Assembly (NCBI RefSeq): GCF_000308875.1 | Contig: NZ_BAGL01000018.1 | Location: 17,558 to 81,557 of the forward strand | Direction of reading: 5' to 3' | DNA length: 64,000 bases | Source of the DNA: Nocardia transvalensis NBRC 15921 | GTDB taxonomy: Bacteria > Actinomycetota > Actinomycetes > Mycobacteriales > Mycobacteriaceae | In this document: positions 16,822 through 25,657 of the stretch, in pieces | Layout of the letters: every line of letters starts with the position of its first letter | How positions within the stretch are numbered: position 1 is the stretch's first letter | Program-made: the position numbers and the translations under genes | The notes under the pieces: model-generated | Databases searched by the model: none | Told to the model about the DNA's origin: nothing | Seen by the model: the letters and a program-made list of their open reading frames with translations, nothing else

Positions 16822-17253
16822 CTAACTGATGTTGGGGTCGAAGGTGAAGATGACGTAGCTGCCGACGCCCATGATCAGGATCATCGAGACCGCCAGCAGG
16901 GTCTTGAGCCAGAACCGGGTGGAGTCCTTGCGGGAGTAGTCGTCGATGACCGTCCGCAGGCCGTTGCCGCCGTGCAACTGGGCCAGCCACAGCATGGCCA
17001 GATCCCACAGCTGCCAGAACGGGTTCGCCCACTTGCCGGCGACGAACGCGAAGTTCAGCCGCTTCACGCCGCCGTCGACCATGAGCCCGATGAACAGGTG
17101 GCCGAAGACCAGCACGATCAGCAGCAGGCCGGAGAACCGCATGAACAGCCAGGCGTACTTCTCGAAGTTGTTGCCCGCGGTGCGCCGGGGCGCGCGGGGT
17201 GCGTCGAGGCTGGCGGGGATGTCGTAGGACTTGCCGAGGATGGGGGCGCTCAT
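16822..17253 (-). CDS. sdhD: Succinate dehydrogenase hydrophobic membrane anchor subunit
   Basis: This 143-residue protein has three transmembrane helices (about 34-55, 75-92 and 112-135). It carries the FRFSGLLLIVLVFGHLFIGL heme/quinone-side helix typical of the SdhD family, with a conserved His. It anchors the SdhAB catalytic dimer and forms part of the quinone site. It begins one base after the sdhC stop codon, so the two anchor genes are co-translated. Confidence 0.93.
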   Translation of the reverse strand: MSAPILGKSYDIPASLDAPRAPRRTAGNNFEKYAWLFMRFSGLLLIVLVFGHLFIGLMVDGGVKRLNFAFVAGKWANPFWQLWDLAMLWLAQLHGGNGLRTVIDDYSRKDSTRFWLKTLLAVSMILIMGVGSYVIFTFDPNIS

Positions 17254-17254
17254 A

Positions 17255-17656
17255 TCAGTGCTCCGTCAGCAGGTAGAAGAACTGGCGACCGATGCCGGCG
17301 GCACCGACCAGGATCCAGACCGCGAGGACGATCCAGAGCATCTGGCGCTGGTACTTGGGGCCCTTCGACCAGAAGTCGACGAGGATGATCCGGACGCCGT
17401 TGAGCGCGTGGAACAGCACGCAAACGACCAGGCCCATCTCCATGAAGGCCACGAGCGGGTTCTTGTACGTCTCGATGACCCGGTCGTAGGTGTCCGGGCT
17501 GACCCGCACGGTCGCGGTGTCGAGCACGTGCACGAACAGGAAGAAGAAGATCGTGACGCCGGTGATTCGATGCAACGCCCAGGACCACATGCCGGGGTCG
17601 CCGCGGTACAGCGTCTTCCGCTTCGGCTGTGCCGGAGCTTCGAGTGTGGCGGTCAT
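17255..17656 (-). CDS. sdhC: Succinate dehydrogenase cytochrome b556 subunit
   Basis: This 133-residue membrane anchor has three helices. It carries the SdhC signature WSWALHRITGVTIFFFLFVHVLD, in which Ser, Arg and His line the quinone and heme sites, and LFHALNGVRIILVDF in the second helix. ATG 17656 is used; a TTG six codons upstream is less likely. GGAGG sits about 11 nt before the ATG. The upstream divergent region contains a possible IdeR iron box, suggesting iron-dependent control of this iron-rich enzyme. Confidence 0.94.
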   Translation of the reverse strand: MTATLEAPAQPKRKTLYRGDPGMWSWALHRITGVTIFFFLFVHVLDTATVRVSPDTYDRVIETYKNPLVAFMEMGLVVCVLFHALNGVRIILVDFWSKGPKYQRQMLWIVLAVWILVGAAGIGRQFFYLLTEH

Positions 17657-17906
17657 TGAGTGCGATGCCTCCAACGTCGTTGATGGACACGCCGGCGAGC
17701 CGGCAAGTCAGTCCCGGTCGCGGTTTTCGGCGCGCGGGCATGGAACCGTTGGATCTGGAAAACACCAGCTCGCGTCCGGGGCCGACTCCCCGGCGGTGGA
17801 GGCCGGCCCGCCGCCGGGAACCTGAACCGATCTGTCTCGAACTCTAATCCCCGGCGATTCGCGGAACTAATTCGGCGTGCCGCGCGTTGAGCTGTAAATC
17901 AATGAG

Positions 17907-17925
17907 TTAGGTTTGCCTTGCCTGA
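17907..17925. promoter_or_regulatory. Possible IdeR/DtxR iron box between sdhC and cdd
   Basis: TTAGGTTTGCCTTGCCTGA agrees with the IdeR consensus (TTAGGTTAGSCTAACCTAA) at 15 of 19 positions by direct count. It lies in the 334-bp divergent region, 5 bp upstream of the putative -35 box of cdd and about 250 bp upstream of sdhC. Binding by IdeR would fit control of an iron-sulfur/heme enzyme. The right half is degenerate, so the call is moderate. The rest of this region shows no gene. Confidence 0.45.
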
Positions 17926-17929
17926 CGAA

Positions 17930-17959
17930 TTGACCGGCCCGCGATGCCTTTTCTACGGT
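17930..17959 (+). promoter_or_regulatory. Putative promoter of cdd-deoA
   Basis: TTGACC (17930-17935) and TACGGT (17954-17959) are separated by 18 bp and lie 32 bp upstream of the cdd ATG. This fits a primary sigma factor promoter. It is the best match in the divergent gap. Confidence 0.45.
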
Positions 17960-17990
17960 CGTGTTCGACACGTTCGAGCGGAGGTCCGTT

Positions 17991-18398
17991 ATGCCCGAAA
18001 CCGATTGGGACGCATTGCGCCACAGTGCATTTCAAGTTATGCAGAATGCGTATGCACCGTACTCCGGGTTCCCGGTCGGTGCGGCGGCTCTCACCGGCGA
18101 CGGCCGAATGGTGAGCGGTTGCAATGTGGAAAATGTCTCATACGGCGTCGGCCTCTGCGCCGAAACTGTACTCGTGGGTAACTTGTTCGCGACCGGCGGC
18201 GGGCGATTGCTGGCGGTTGCGGTGTGTGATTCCCGCGGTGCGATTCTGATGCCGTGTGGCCGCTGCCGTCAGGTGCTCTACGAGCACGGAGGTGCGGAAA
18301 TGCTGGTGGATCACCGCGACGGGCCAGTGCCGCTCGGGCGTTTGCTGCCCGATGCCTTCGGTCCCGATGATTTGGCGGCCGGGCAGCGTTCTGTGTGA
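17991..18398 (+). CDS. cdd: Cytidine deaminase
   Basis: This enzyme converts (deoxy)cytidine to (deoxy)uridine in pyrimidine salvage. The 135-residue size fits the homotetrameric zinc enzymes. The zinc site is visible as CAE (Cys and catalytic Glu, in YGVGLCAET) plus PCGRC. The substrate motif CNVENVSYG is also present. The ATG at 17991 has a GGAGGT site 7 nt upstream. It is followed by deoA, so uridine and thymidine can be broken down by the next enzyme. The same order cdd-deoA-add occurs in mycobacteria. Confidence 0.95.
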   Translation: MPETDWDALRHSAFQVMQNAYAPYSGFPVGAAALTGDGRMVSGCNVENVSYGVGLCAETVLVGNLFATGGGRLLAVAVCDSRGAILMPCGRCRQVLYEHGGAEMLVDHRDGPVPLGRLLPDAFGPDDLAAGQRSV

Positions 18399-18427
18399 AT
18401 TTCGGCACCCCGGCGACGATTTGGCGC

Positions 18428-18441
18428 CATTCCCGGGAATG
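18428..18441. repeat. Perfect 14-bp palindrome between cdd and deoA
   Basis: CATTCCCGGGAATG lies in the 125-bp spacer, about 30 bp after the cdd stop. It could be a regulator site or a hairpin in the transcript. I cannot assign a protein to it. Confidence 0.35.
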
Positions 18442-18523
18442 CCGCCCGCGTCGAATCGGCTGCGGCAATCGCGAACAGCCCTGGTGGGCACGTATTCACG
18501 CGCCGTCTGACAGGCTGTCGGGC

Positions 18524-19816
18524 ATGGTGAGTGCGCATTCGGCGGTGTCGGTGATCACGTCCAAACGGGACGGGGGAGAACTCGACGACGGGCAGATCGA
18601 CTGGGTGGTGGACGCTTTCACCCGGGGCGAGGTGGCCGACGAGCAGATGTCGGCGCTGGCGATGGCGATCCTGCTGCGCGGGATGACGCGCCGTGAGATC
18701 GCGCGGTGGACCCGGGCCATGATCGAGTCCGGCAAGCGCATGGACTTCACCGATCTGCCGCGGCCCACGGTCGACAAGCACTCCACCGGCGGTGTCGGGG
18801 ACAAGATCACGCTGCCGCTGGCGCCGCTGGTCGCCGCCTGCGGGGCGGCCGTCCCGCAGCTGTCCGGGCGCGGGCTCGGGCACACGGGCGGCACGCTGGA
18901 CAAACTGGAGTCGATTCCGGGCTGGCGTGCCGACATCACGGTGCCGCGCATGCGGGAGATGCTGGCGGACCCGAAGATCGGGGCCGTGATCTGTGCCGCG
19001 GGCGCGGATCTCGCCCCCGCCGACAAGCGGCTCTACGCGCTGCGCGACGTCACCGGCACGGTCGAATCCATTCCGCTGATCGCCAGTTCGATCATGAGCA
19101 AGAAGATCGCCGAGGGGACCGCGGCGCTGGTGCTCGATGTGAAGGTGGGCGGCGGCGCCTTCATGAAGGACATCGGCTCGGCGCGGGAGTTGGCCACGGC
19201 GATGGTCGAATTGGGGACCGACGCCGGGGTGCGCACGGTGGCGCTGCTGACCGCCATGGACACCCCGCTCGGCCGGACCGCCGGAAACGCCCTGGAGGTG
19301 GCCGAGTCTGTCGAGGTGCTGGCCGGCGGGGGACCGGCCGACGTCGTCGAACTCACCCTCGCCCTGGCCCGGGAGATGGTGGCGCAGGCCGGGATTCACG
19401 ACGTGGATCCGGCCGAGGTCCTCGCCGACGGCCGCGCCATGGACCACTGGCGGGCGATGATCGCGGCCCAGGGCGGCGACCCCGACGCCCCGCTTCCGAC
19501 GGCGAAGCACACCGAAACGCTGACCGCCGTGGACTCTGGGACTCTCACCCGGCTCGACGCTCTCCCCGTCGGTCTCGCCGCTTGGCGGCTCGGCGCGGGC
19601 CGCGCCCGCCAGGGCGACCCTGTCCAGTCCGGCGCGGGCATCGAAATCCACGCCAAACCCGGGGACCCCGTCACCGCGGGCCAACCCCTCCTCACCCTCC
19701 ACACCGACACCCCCGACGCCATCCCCGTAGCCCTGGAAACCCTCCGCGACGCCTATGCCATCGGCCCCGGCTCGGCCGCCCCCACCCCCTTGGTCCTCGA
19801 CCGCATCGCCCCCTGA
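18524..19816 (+). CDS. deoA: Thymidine phosphorylase
   Basis: This enzyme splits thymidine or deoxyuridine with phosphate to the free base and deoxyribose 1-phosphate. The 430-residue protein shows the family signature SGRGLGHTGGTLDKLESIPG (residues 113-132) and the phosphate-binding KHSTGGVGDK loop, plus the C-terminal lipoyl-like pyrimidine phosphorylase domain. No clear ribosome-binding site precedes the ATG. A CAGGCT hexamer ends 7 nt upstream, which may indicate a leaderless transcript. GTG 18527 is an alternative start. Together with cdd it forms a pyrimidine deoxynucleoside salvage block. Confidence 0.95.
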   Translation: MVSAHSAVSVITSKRDGGELDDGQIDWVVDAFTRGEVADEQMSALAMAILLRGMTRREIARWTRAMIESGKRMDFTDLPRPTVDKHSTGGVGDKITLPLAPLVAACGAAVPQLSGRGLGHTGGTLDKLESIPGWRADITVPRMREMLADPKIGAVICAAGADLAPADKRLYALRDVTGTVESIPLIASSIMSKKIAEGTAALVLDVKVGGGAFMKDIGSARELATAMVELGTDAGVRTVALLTAMDTPLGRTAGNALEVAESVEVLAGGGPADVVELTLALAREMVAQAGIHDVDPAEVLADGRAMDHWRAMIAAQGGDPDAPLPTAKHTETLTAVDSGTLTRLDALPVGLAAWRLGAGRARQGDPVQSGAGIEIHAKPGDPVTAGQPLLTLHTDTPDAIPVALETLRDAYAIGPGSAAPTPLVLDRIAP

Positions 19817-19840
19817 CCCCGGCCCACGTCGGCAACGCAC

Positions 19841-19962
19841 CCCTTGTTCCCGGCACGCCAGCCCCTTGTTTCCTGCATGCCAGCCCCCTTGTCCCGGCAC
19901 GCTTTTGGCCGGGAGCCACTGCGGTGGGTGGATTCCGGCCAAAAGCGTGCCGGAAACAAGGT
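19841..19962. repeat. Large intergenic inverted repeat, family copy 1
   Basis: Two partial units (CCCTTGTT.CC.GCA.GCCAG at 19841-19861 and 19863-19883) precede a long stem-loop. Its left arm is at 19887-19914 and its right arm at 19933-19962, with only a few mismatches and an 18-nt loop. Each arm contains CCGGCACGCTTTTGGCCGG, itself able to fold. The same unit recurs near 34.7-34.9 kb and 54.2 kb. It sits between deoA and the ArsB-like gene. Confidence 0.8.
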
Positions 19963-20039
19963 CGGTGTGCGTGCGGGGAGCGAGAGTGGTGTGGGCGGGG
20001 CGATTCCCACGCACAGGAACCGGAGGACATGGTGCTGGG

Positions 20040-21296
20040 ATGATGGGGCGCGTGTCTGAGCGCCTGAAGAGCGGAACTCATGGTTCCAGGGCTACCGCGA
20101 TGGTGGCCCGGCGGTTCAGCGTGCTCGATGGGGTTCGGGTGGGGTTGTTGGTGGCGGGGGTTCTGTGTGTGGTGACGGGGTTGTTGCCGCGGGCGGAGGC
20201 GGCGGCGAATATGCGGCGGGTCGGGCCGCTGCTGTTGTTTCTGGGGAGTGTGATCGTGCTTGCCGAGTTGGCTCGGCAGGCGAAGGTGTTCGACGTGATC
20301 GCGTATCGGCTCGCGATCGTCGGGCGGGGGCACTATCCGGCGTTGTTCGTGTTGTGCGTGGCCTTCGCCTCCGCGACCACGATGCTGCTCAACCTCGATA
20401 CCACCGCGGTGCTGCTCACGCCGGTGCTGCTGGCGCTGGCGGTGCCGGCGCGCATTCCGGCCCTGCCGCTGGCCATGACGACCCTCTGGCTGGCCAACAC
20501 CGCGAGCCTGCTGCTGCCGGTCTCGAATCTGACGAATCTGCTGGCGGCGGAACGGGTCGGGCTGAGCGGGACCGAATTCGCCGCGACGATGTGGCTGCCA
20601 CAGCTGGTCGCGGTCGTGGTGACGATGCTGTGGCTGTGGATGTGGTTCTGGCGGCGCGGGCAGCGGGGCGTCGATCGCTATCTGCCGCCGGAGCCGATCC
20701 GGATCGACGACCCACGCCGGCGCGTGCTGCTCTACCTCACCGGCGGCGCGTGCCTGCTGTTCATCGCCGCGATCCCGATCGTCGGTGACCTGATCGGGAT
20801 CGCCGCCCTGGCCGCCGCGCTGCTCGCCGTCGGCGCGTTCGCGATCCTCGATCGTTCGGCGCTGCGGCCGTCGCTGATTCCGTGGCAGCTGCTGATCTTC
20901 GTCGTCGGCCTGTTTCTGGTGGTCCCGACGCTCGGGCGGTTCGGTCTGTCGCCGCTGATGCACGCGCTGATCGGCGCGGATTCCGGTGCGGCCGGGACGT
21001 TCCGGGCCGCGGCGGCGGGGGCGGGGCTGTCGAACGTGGCCAACAATCTCCCGGCCTACACCGCCGGGGAGGCCGTGGTTCCCGAGGGCAATCGCACCCA
21101 GCTGCTGGGCCTGCTGATCGGCACCAATCTCGGGTCGGTCGTCACGCCGTGGGCGTCGCTGGCGACGCTGCTGTGCCTCGAGTTCTGCCGCACCCACGGC
21201 GTGCGGGTCCCGATCGGCCGGTTCGTGGCGGCGGGCTGTGTCCTCGCGGTGACCGCGACCGCCGGGGCCGTCGGGGCCCTGCTGCTCGCGATGTGA
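20040..21296 (+). CDS. ArsB/NhaD-superfamily ion transporter
   Basis: This integral membrane protein of about 418 residues has 10-12 hydrophobic helices. It resembles the SLC13/ArsB (CitMHS) ion transporter superfamily: LNLDTTAVLLTPVLLAL, LPVSNLTNLLAA and a second inverted-repeat-like NVANNLPAYTA / NLGSVVTPWASLA. The paired Asn-containing hairpins are the substrate-binding loops of this fold. It may export arsenite or move another anion. No arsR or arsC is adjacent, so the substrate is open. The start is uncertain: ATG 20040/20043 or GTG 20052 are all possible after GGAGG at 20022-20026. Confidence 0.8.
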   Translation: MMGRVSERLKSGTHGSRATAMVARRFSVLDGVRVGLLVAGVLCVVTGLLPRAEAAANMRRVGPLLLFLGSVIVLAELARQAKVFDVIAYRLAIVGRGHYPALFVLCVAFASATTMLLNLDTTAVLLTPVLLALAVPARIPALPLAMTTLWLANTASLLLPVSNLTNLLAAERVGLSGTEFAATMWLPQLVAVVVTMLWLWMWFWRRGQRGVDRYLPPEPIRIDDPRRRVLLYLTGGACLLFIAAIPIVGDLIGIAALAAALLAVGAFAILDRSALRPSLIPWQLLIFVVGLFLVVPTLGRFGLSPLMHALIGADSGAAGTFRAAAAGAGLSNVANNLPAYTAGEAVVPEGNRTQLLGLLIGTNLGSVVTPWASLATLLCLEFCRTHGVRVPIGRFVAAGCVLAVTATAGAVGALLLAM

Positions 21297-21393
21297 CGCC
21301 CGCCTCCCAGCGCTGGGGTTAACCCTTCAACTAACGTGCCATTATTTGACGGTACATTGCGTGGGTTACTCCCTAGACGAAGGACGTGTGCTC

Positions 21394-21918
21394 GTGAGTG
21401 CTGTCGCTCTTGGGCTGGTCTTCCTGTTCATCCTGGCCGCGGGCGGATTGCGATCCGTCGAGGTCGGTTGCCAGAACACGCAGAAGATCCACTTGAAGAA
21501 CCTCTGGTTGTGCGCGGTGGTGTCCTATGCCGTTGCGCTACTGGGATTTTCGATCTTCCTAGCGGTGTCGGCCGTGGTCTCGGACTCGGCCTGGCCGACG
21601 CTCGCCGACCTGCGCCAGATGCCGTGGTGGGCGCCGTTCGGCGGGCTGATCGGCGGTGTCGCGGTGGTCGGCATGATCACCGTCGCCCGGTACGTCGGCG
21701 TCGCCACCTTCAACGCCGTGGTGATCGTGAGCGAGATGCTGGTCGCCCTGATCATGGACGACCTGGGCCTGATGGGTTTCGCTGTCCGGGAGATCACGCC
21801 GCCGCGCCTGGTGGCCGCCGTCCTGATCACCGTGGCGGTCTATCTCATGGCCAGCGACTCCGGTGAGTCGCAACCCGAACCGCGGCCCGCGGTTCTCGTG
21901 GGGGAGGGATCCCGATGA
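21394..21918 (+). CDS. YdcZ-like DMT-family membrane protein, subunit 1
   Basis: This protein of about 174 residues has five hydrophobic segments and matches the DUF606/YdcZ branch of the drug/metabolite transporter superfamily. The fingerprint is WWAPFGGLIGGVAVVGMITVARYVGVATFNAVVIVSEMLVALIMDDLGL. The GTG at 21394 follows GAAGG by 10 nt; GTG 21388 is an alternative. It is about 45% identical by eye to the next gene, with which it overlaps by ATGA. The two half-sized proteins probably pair in the membrane as heterodimers. The transported compound is unknown. Confidence 0.78.
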   Translation: MSAVALGLVFLFILAAGGLRSVEVGCQNTQKIHLKNLWLCAVVSYAVALLGFSIFLAVSAVVSDSAWPTLADLRQMPWWAPFGGLIGGVAVVGMITVARYVGVATFNAVVIVSEMLVALIMDDLGLMGFAVREITPPRLVAAVLITVAVYLMASDSGESQPEPRPAVLVGEGSR

Positions 21919-22427
21919 CCGCGCAAGCCACCGCCGCAACCCCTGCGCGCCCGTCCCTGCGGGGTCGCGCCCTCGCGCTCGTCTTCGTCTTCATGCTCAT
22001 CGGCGGGGCCCTGCGCTCGGTGGAGGCCGGGTGCCAGAACTCGCTGAAACTGGCTCTGCACAACGTCTTTCTGTGTGGAGTGATCTCCTACGCGGTGGCG
22101 CTCACGGGCGTCGGACTCATCTTCGCCGTCACGCTGGCGCTGTCGAAGAACCGGCGCTGGCCGTCGCGGGCCGACCTGAAGGCCATGCCGCGCTGGGCCC
22201 CGTTCGGCGGATTGACCGGCGGCGCAGCGATTTTCGCGATGATCGCCGTTGCCTCCAGCGTCGGCGTCAGCACCTTCAACGCGCTGATCATCGCGGGCCA
22301 GATGCTGCTGGCGACGGTGATGGACCACTACGGCGTCATGGGTTTCCCGCGCCGCCGGATCACCGTGCAGCGCCTGGCGGGATGCGCGCTGATCATCGTC
22401 GGTTCCTATCTCATGGCGAAGTACTGA
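21915..22427 (+). CDS. YdcZ-like DMT-family membrane protein, subunit 2
   Basis: This 170-residue paralogue of the preceding protein has the same landmarks (GALRSVEAGCQN, RWAPFGGLTGGAAIFAMIAVASSVGVSTFNALIIAGQMLLATVMDHYGV). The shared Val-Gly-Cys-Gln-Asn and Phe-Asn-Ala residues are likely structural. Its ATG overlaps the stop codon of subunit 1, so the two are made together. Paired small transporters of this kind resemble EmrE-type heterodimers. The pair sits as an islet between deoA and add, which are close neighbours in mycobacteria. Confidence 0.8.
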   Translation: MTAQATAATPARPSLRGRALALVFVFMLIGGALRSVEAGCQNSLKLALHNVFLCGVISYAVALTGVGLIFAVTLALSKNRRWPSRADLKAMPRWAPFGGLTGGAAIFAMIAVASSVGVSTFNALIIAGQMLLATVMDHYGVMGFPRRRITVQRLAGCALIIVGSYLMAKY

Positions 22428-22541
22428 GGCGCTGTCACCCCAGCGACACGCGGGCGACATTCCGGCTACGACATGCCAGCGAGAGGATGGACACACGGAG
22501 AGTCGGGTGCGGAACCGGGCCGGGACGGATAGCGTCGGTAC

Positions 22542-23633
22542 ATGACTGGACCGATGCCTTTGACCCTTGCCTCGATCCGCCAGGCCCCCAAGGCCGTATT
22601 GCACGATCACCTCGACGGCGGACTGCGCCCGTCGACCGTGCTCGAGCTGGCCGCCCAGTGCGGCTACGACCAGTTGCCGGCGCACGACGCCGACTCCCTG
22701 GGCCAGTGGTTCCGCGATGCCGCCGACAGCGGGTCGCTCGAGCGCTATCTGGAAACCTTCGCCCACACCGTGGCGGTGATGCAGACCCCGGAGGGGCTGC
22801 GGCGGGTCGCGCGCGAATGCGCTCTCGACCTCGCCGCGGACGGCGTGGTGTACGCCGAGGTGCGATTCGCCCCGGAGCAACACCTCGAACGTGGCCTCTC
22901 GCTGGACGAGGTGGTCGAACACACCCTGGCCGGATTCGAGGAGGGCGCCGCCCTGGCCACCGAGGCCGGCACCCCGATCCGCGTGATCTGCCTGCTCACC
23001 GCCATGCGGCACGCGGCCCGCTCGCTGGAGATCGCCGAGCTGGCCGTGCGCTTCCGCGACCGCGGGGTCGGCGGATTCGATATCGCCGGCGCCGAGGCCG
23101 GCTATCCGCCGAGCCGGCACCTGGACGCGTTCGAGTACATGCGCGCCAACTGCGCGCACGTCACCATCCACGCCGGTGAGGCGTTCGGCCTGCCGTCCAT
23201 CCACGAGGCCGTCGCGTTCTGCGGGTGCGACCGGCTGGGGCACGGCGTGCGGATCACCGACGACATCTCCGATTCCGAGACCGAACCGCGGCTCGGACAG
23301 GTCGCGAACTATGTGCGGGATATGCGCATACCGCTCGAGCTGTGCCCGTCGTCGAATGTGCAGACCGGTGCGGTGCCGTCGCTGGAGAAGCACCCGTTCG
23401 ACCTGCTCGCCCGGCTGCGCTTCCGGGTCACGGTCAACACCGACAACCGCCTGATGAGCGATACCGATATGAGCCGCGAGATGCTCAAGCTGGTCGAGAC
23501 CTTCGATTACGGCTGGAGCGATCTGGAACGCTTCACCATCAACGCGATGAAGTCGGCCTTCATCCCGTTCCCGGATCGCCTGCGCATCATCGACGAGGTG
23601 ATCAAGCCGGGATACGCCGTGCTGCTGGGCTAG
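22542..23633 (+). CDS. add: Adenosine deaminase
   Basis: This enzyme deaminates (deoxy)adenosine to (deoxy)inosine, feeding the phosphorylase PunA encoded downstream. The 363-residue TIM-barrel protein shows the zinc ligands and catalytic residues of the family: HDHLDG near residue 21, the HAGEAFG loop with catalytic Glu, the RLGHG motif and the final NTDN Asp. There is no ribosome-binding site. TAGCGT ends 6 nt before the ATG, which suggests a leaderless mRNA. It corresponds to Rv3313c. Confidence 0.95.
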   Translation: MTGPMPLTLASIRQAPKAVLHDHLDGGLRPSTVLELAAQCGYDQLPAHDADSLGQWFRDAADSGSLERYLETFAHTVAVMQTPEGLRRVARECALDLAADGVVYAEVRFAPEQHLERGLSLDEVVEHTLAGFEEGAALATEAGTPIRVICLLTAMRHAARSLEIAELAVRFRDRGVGGFDIAGAEAGYPPSRHLDAFEYMRANCAHVTIHAGEAFGLPSIHEAVAFCGCDRLGHGVRITDDISDSETEPRLGQVANYVRDMRIPLELCPSSNVQTGAVPSLEKHPFDLLARLRFRVTVNTDNRLMSDTDMSREMLKLVETFDYGWSDLERFTINAMKSAFIPFPDRLRIIDEVIKPGYAVLLG

Positions 23634-23636
23634 CGC

Positions 23637-24896
23637 CTAGCCCTTCTGCAGCCGGTTCTCGAAGGCCTGCTCCAGGGCCCGCCACTGCTCGGCCTCGGCC
23701 GTGAACGGCGGGCTCGGAGCCATCCGGCTCGGATCCGGCTCCAGCAGATACGACACGTACCAGCCCAGCGGGGTCGACTTGGCCAGCGCCTGTTCGACGG
23801 TCTCGTCCTGGGCGTAATCGGCTGCGTCGGTGAACAATTCGACCGCCAGGTCCAGCTGCTCGATATCGACCGCCTTCGGGCCCTCGGCCAGGTCGTCGGC
23901 CAGGCCGGGCAGGACGTAGACGTTCTCGTCGCTCACCTCGATCTCCAGCGAGCCGTCGGTGGCGGCGGTCTGGACCTCGCCGTAGGTGCTCACCCGGGCC
24001 AGGTCGTGATCGTGGTCGTCGGCCAGGTAGCGGGCCAGGGCGCGCTCGGAGGTGAACACCGTGATGGTGCCCTCGGTGCCCAGGAAGACCGGGTCGTCGT
24101 CGAGGTAGCAGCGCAGGGTGAACAGCGTGTCGCCGGAGGTGACGATCTTGACCGGGTCGATGCCGACCTCGTGCCAGAAGGTCTCCTCTTCCTCCTCGTC
24201 GTCCTCTTCTTCTTCGTCCTCGTCGAGGTTGACCGGCTCGAAGTCGTTGTCGTCGTCGTTGTCGGCGGCGTCCTCCGCGTCGACCACATTCTCTTCGGCC
24301 GCAAGCAGTTCCGCCTCGGCGACGGACACGGCCTCGGCATCCACGTCGGGGGTCTGCATCGCCGAATCGATGGCGTCGACGACCGCGTCCCAGTCCTTGG
24401 CGATGGCGGCGCCGATCTGGTCCCACAGCTCCTCGCCCTCGCGGCCCGCGAACGCGCTCACGCCGGCCGGCAGCGCGCCCAGGACCGGATGCGAGCCGAA
24501 GAACTTCGTGACCACCTCGAGTTCGCACACCTCGCCGAGGGTGCGGACCATGTCGAGGGTCTCCTCCAGCTCCGAGAGCGTTTCCGGATCGGGCTCGCCC
24601 GCGGCCAGCTCGGGGACGCCGACCAGATCGAAGGCGTACTGCTCCTCCGGCTCCAGCTCCGCGGCCGACAGCCCGGCCACCACCTTCCACGACGGATGGT
24701 CGACCAGGTCGTTGTCGTCGTTGGTGCGGATGAACGCGGCGAGCTCCGCCACCGACTCGAAACCGTAGAGCGCGTCCTCGTGACCGAGGAATGCCTCCCA
24801 CTCGTCGTCACCGTCTCGCCAGCGCGGTGCCCACAGTGTGACGAGGTCGCCGTCGGTCAGGCCGAGCTCGATCGGGACGATGTCTCCAGAAGCCAT
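23637..24896 (-). CDS. Conserved actinobacterial protein (Rv3311-like)
   Basis: This 419-residue cytoplasmic protein has no signal peptide or membrane helices. It is often labelled primosomal protein in Nocardia and Rhodococcus, but I see no domain that supports replication. It is very acidic. A run of about 40 residues (near 190-228) is almost pure Asp and Glu, ending with EEEEETFWHEVGIDPVKI. The parts before and after it are well ordered. The length and place next to add match M. tuberculosis Rv3311, a conserved protein of unknown function. Its stop lies 3 bp from the add stop (convergent). Confidence 0.75.
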   Translation of the reverse strand: MASGDIVPIELGLTDGDLVTLWAPRWRDGDDEWEAFLGHEDALYGFESVAELAAFIRTNDDNDLVDHPSWKVVAGLSAAELEPEEQYAFDLVGVPELAAGEPDPETLSELEETLDMVRTLGEVCELEVVTKFFGSHPVLGALPAGVSAFAGREGEELWDQIGAAIAKDWDAVVDAIDSAMQTPDVDAEAVSVAEAELLAAEENVVDAEDAADNDDDNDFEPVNLDEDEEEEDDEEEEETFWHEVGIDPVKIVTSGDTLFTLRCYLDDDPVFLGTEGTITVFTSERALARYLADDHDHDLARVSTYGEVQTAATDGSLEIEVSDENVYVLPGLADDLAEGPKAVDIEQLDLAVELFTDAADYAQDETVEQALAKSTPLGWYVSYLLEPDPSRMAPSPPFTAEAEQWRALEQAFENRLQKG

Positions 24897-24929
24897 GACC
24901 GGAAGCCTATCGAGCCGACGCCTGCGGCA

Positions 24930-25277
24930 CTATTCGGCCCGCCCCCCAACAGTTCCCGACTCCGGGGATGCCGACTCCGGCGGCACGAATGCGGAGTTCA
25001 GCTTGCCGACGACTTCGGAACGCTGCGTGCCCGCATCCTGCGCGGCCTGCTGGCACGCCCAGACGATCAGCTGGCTGACCTCGGCCGGTGGCCGCGCGGT
25101 GACCGTCTCGGCCAGCTCCAGCCCCACCAGCGCGCCGCTCGAGTCCACCTCGACGGTGACCGAGTCGTCCTCGGAGGTGTAGCGGCCCCGCACCTGCTGC
25201 AGGCCGTACAGCGCGGCCTCCAGCGCCTCGAGCTTGTCGGTCGCCCGTGCGACCAGGGCATCCATCTCAGCACTCAT
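24930..25277 (-). CDS. YbaB/EbfC-family DNA-binding protein
   Basis: This 115-residue protein begins with a helix (MSAEMDALVARATDKLEALEAALYGLQQVRG). The two-stranded beta YbaB core follows (SVTVEVDSSGALVGLELAETV), and then a C-terminal helix and an acidic, Ser/Pro-rich tail. YbaB/EbfC proteins bind DNA as dimers, but in actinobacteria short divergent copies are frequent in type VII secretion gene sets. It is the last gene of a four-gene operon with an ESX target-like protein and an NlpC/P60 enzyme. Confidence 0.7.
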   Translation of the reverse strand: MSAEMDALVARATDKLEALEAALYGLQQVRGRYTSEDDSVTVEVDSSGALVGLELAETVTARPPAEVSQLIVWACQQAAQDAGTQRSEVVGKLNSAFVPPESASPESGTVGGRAE

Positions 25278-25300
25278 GTTTGCGCCTCGCTTCGCTTCCC

Positions 25301-25657
25301 CTAGACCGGCCGCATCCAGGACGTGGGGCCCGTATCCGCGTCGTCCATGCGGTCCAGTTCGTCGACCGCCTGGGCGCGCGTCGGCAGCCCGAGCTTGTCC
25401 AGGATCTCGGTCGGCATGCCGGACTCGGCCAGCAGCTCGCGCCGCCGGGCCTTGGCGACGATAGCCGACCGCTTGGTCAGGCGCAGGATCTCCGCGGCCA
25501 ACGCCTTTGCGCCGTAACGGTATTCGCTGCGCTCGAATTTGATCTCCACCGGCATGCCCTGGTCGGTGGCCCGGACGCTGATGGTGCCGGCGCGATTGGT
25601 GCTCGCGGCGACCGTGACGTTCGGGATCTGCTGCTGTGGCTGCTGCTGGTCGCTCAT
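25301..25657 (-). CDS. Small protein of unknown function in the ESX-like operon
   Basis: This 118-residue soluble protein has a Gln/Pro-rich start (SDQQQPQQQ), a beta-rich middle (NVTVAASTNRAGTISVRAT, GMPVEIKFERSEYRYG) and a helical C-terminal half rich in Lys and Arg (LAAEILRLTKRSAIVAKARRREL). I do not recognise the family with certainty. The layout resembles ESX-associated helper proteins that travel with YbaB-like genes. Its ATG overlaps the NlpC/P60 stop (ATGA), which implies a joint function. Confidence 0.65.
   Translation of the reverse strand: MSDQQQPQQQIPNVTVAASTNRAGTISVRATDQGMPVEIKFERSEYRYGAKALAAEILRLTKRSAIVAKARRRELLAESGMPTEILDKLGLPTRAQAVDELDRMDDADTGPTSWMRPV

Noticed and set aside
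20040..22427. Arsenic-resistance operon
   Set aside because: Only an ArsB-like transporter is present, with no ArsR, ArsC or ArsM. The following DMT pair is of YdcZ type.
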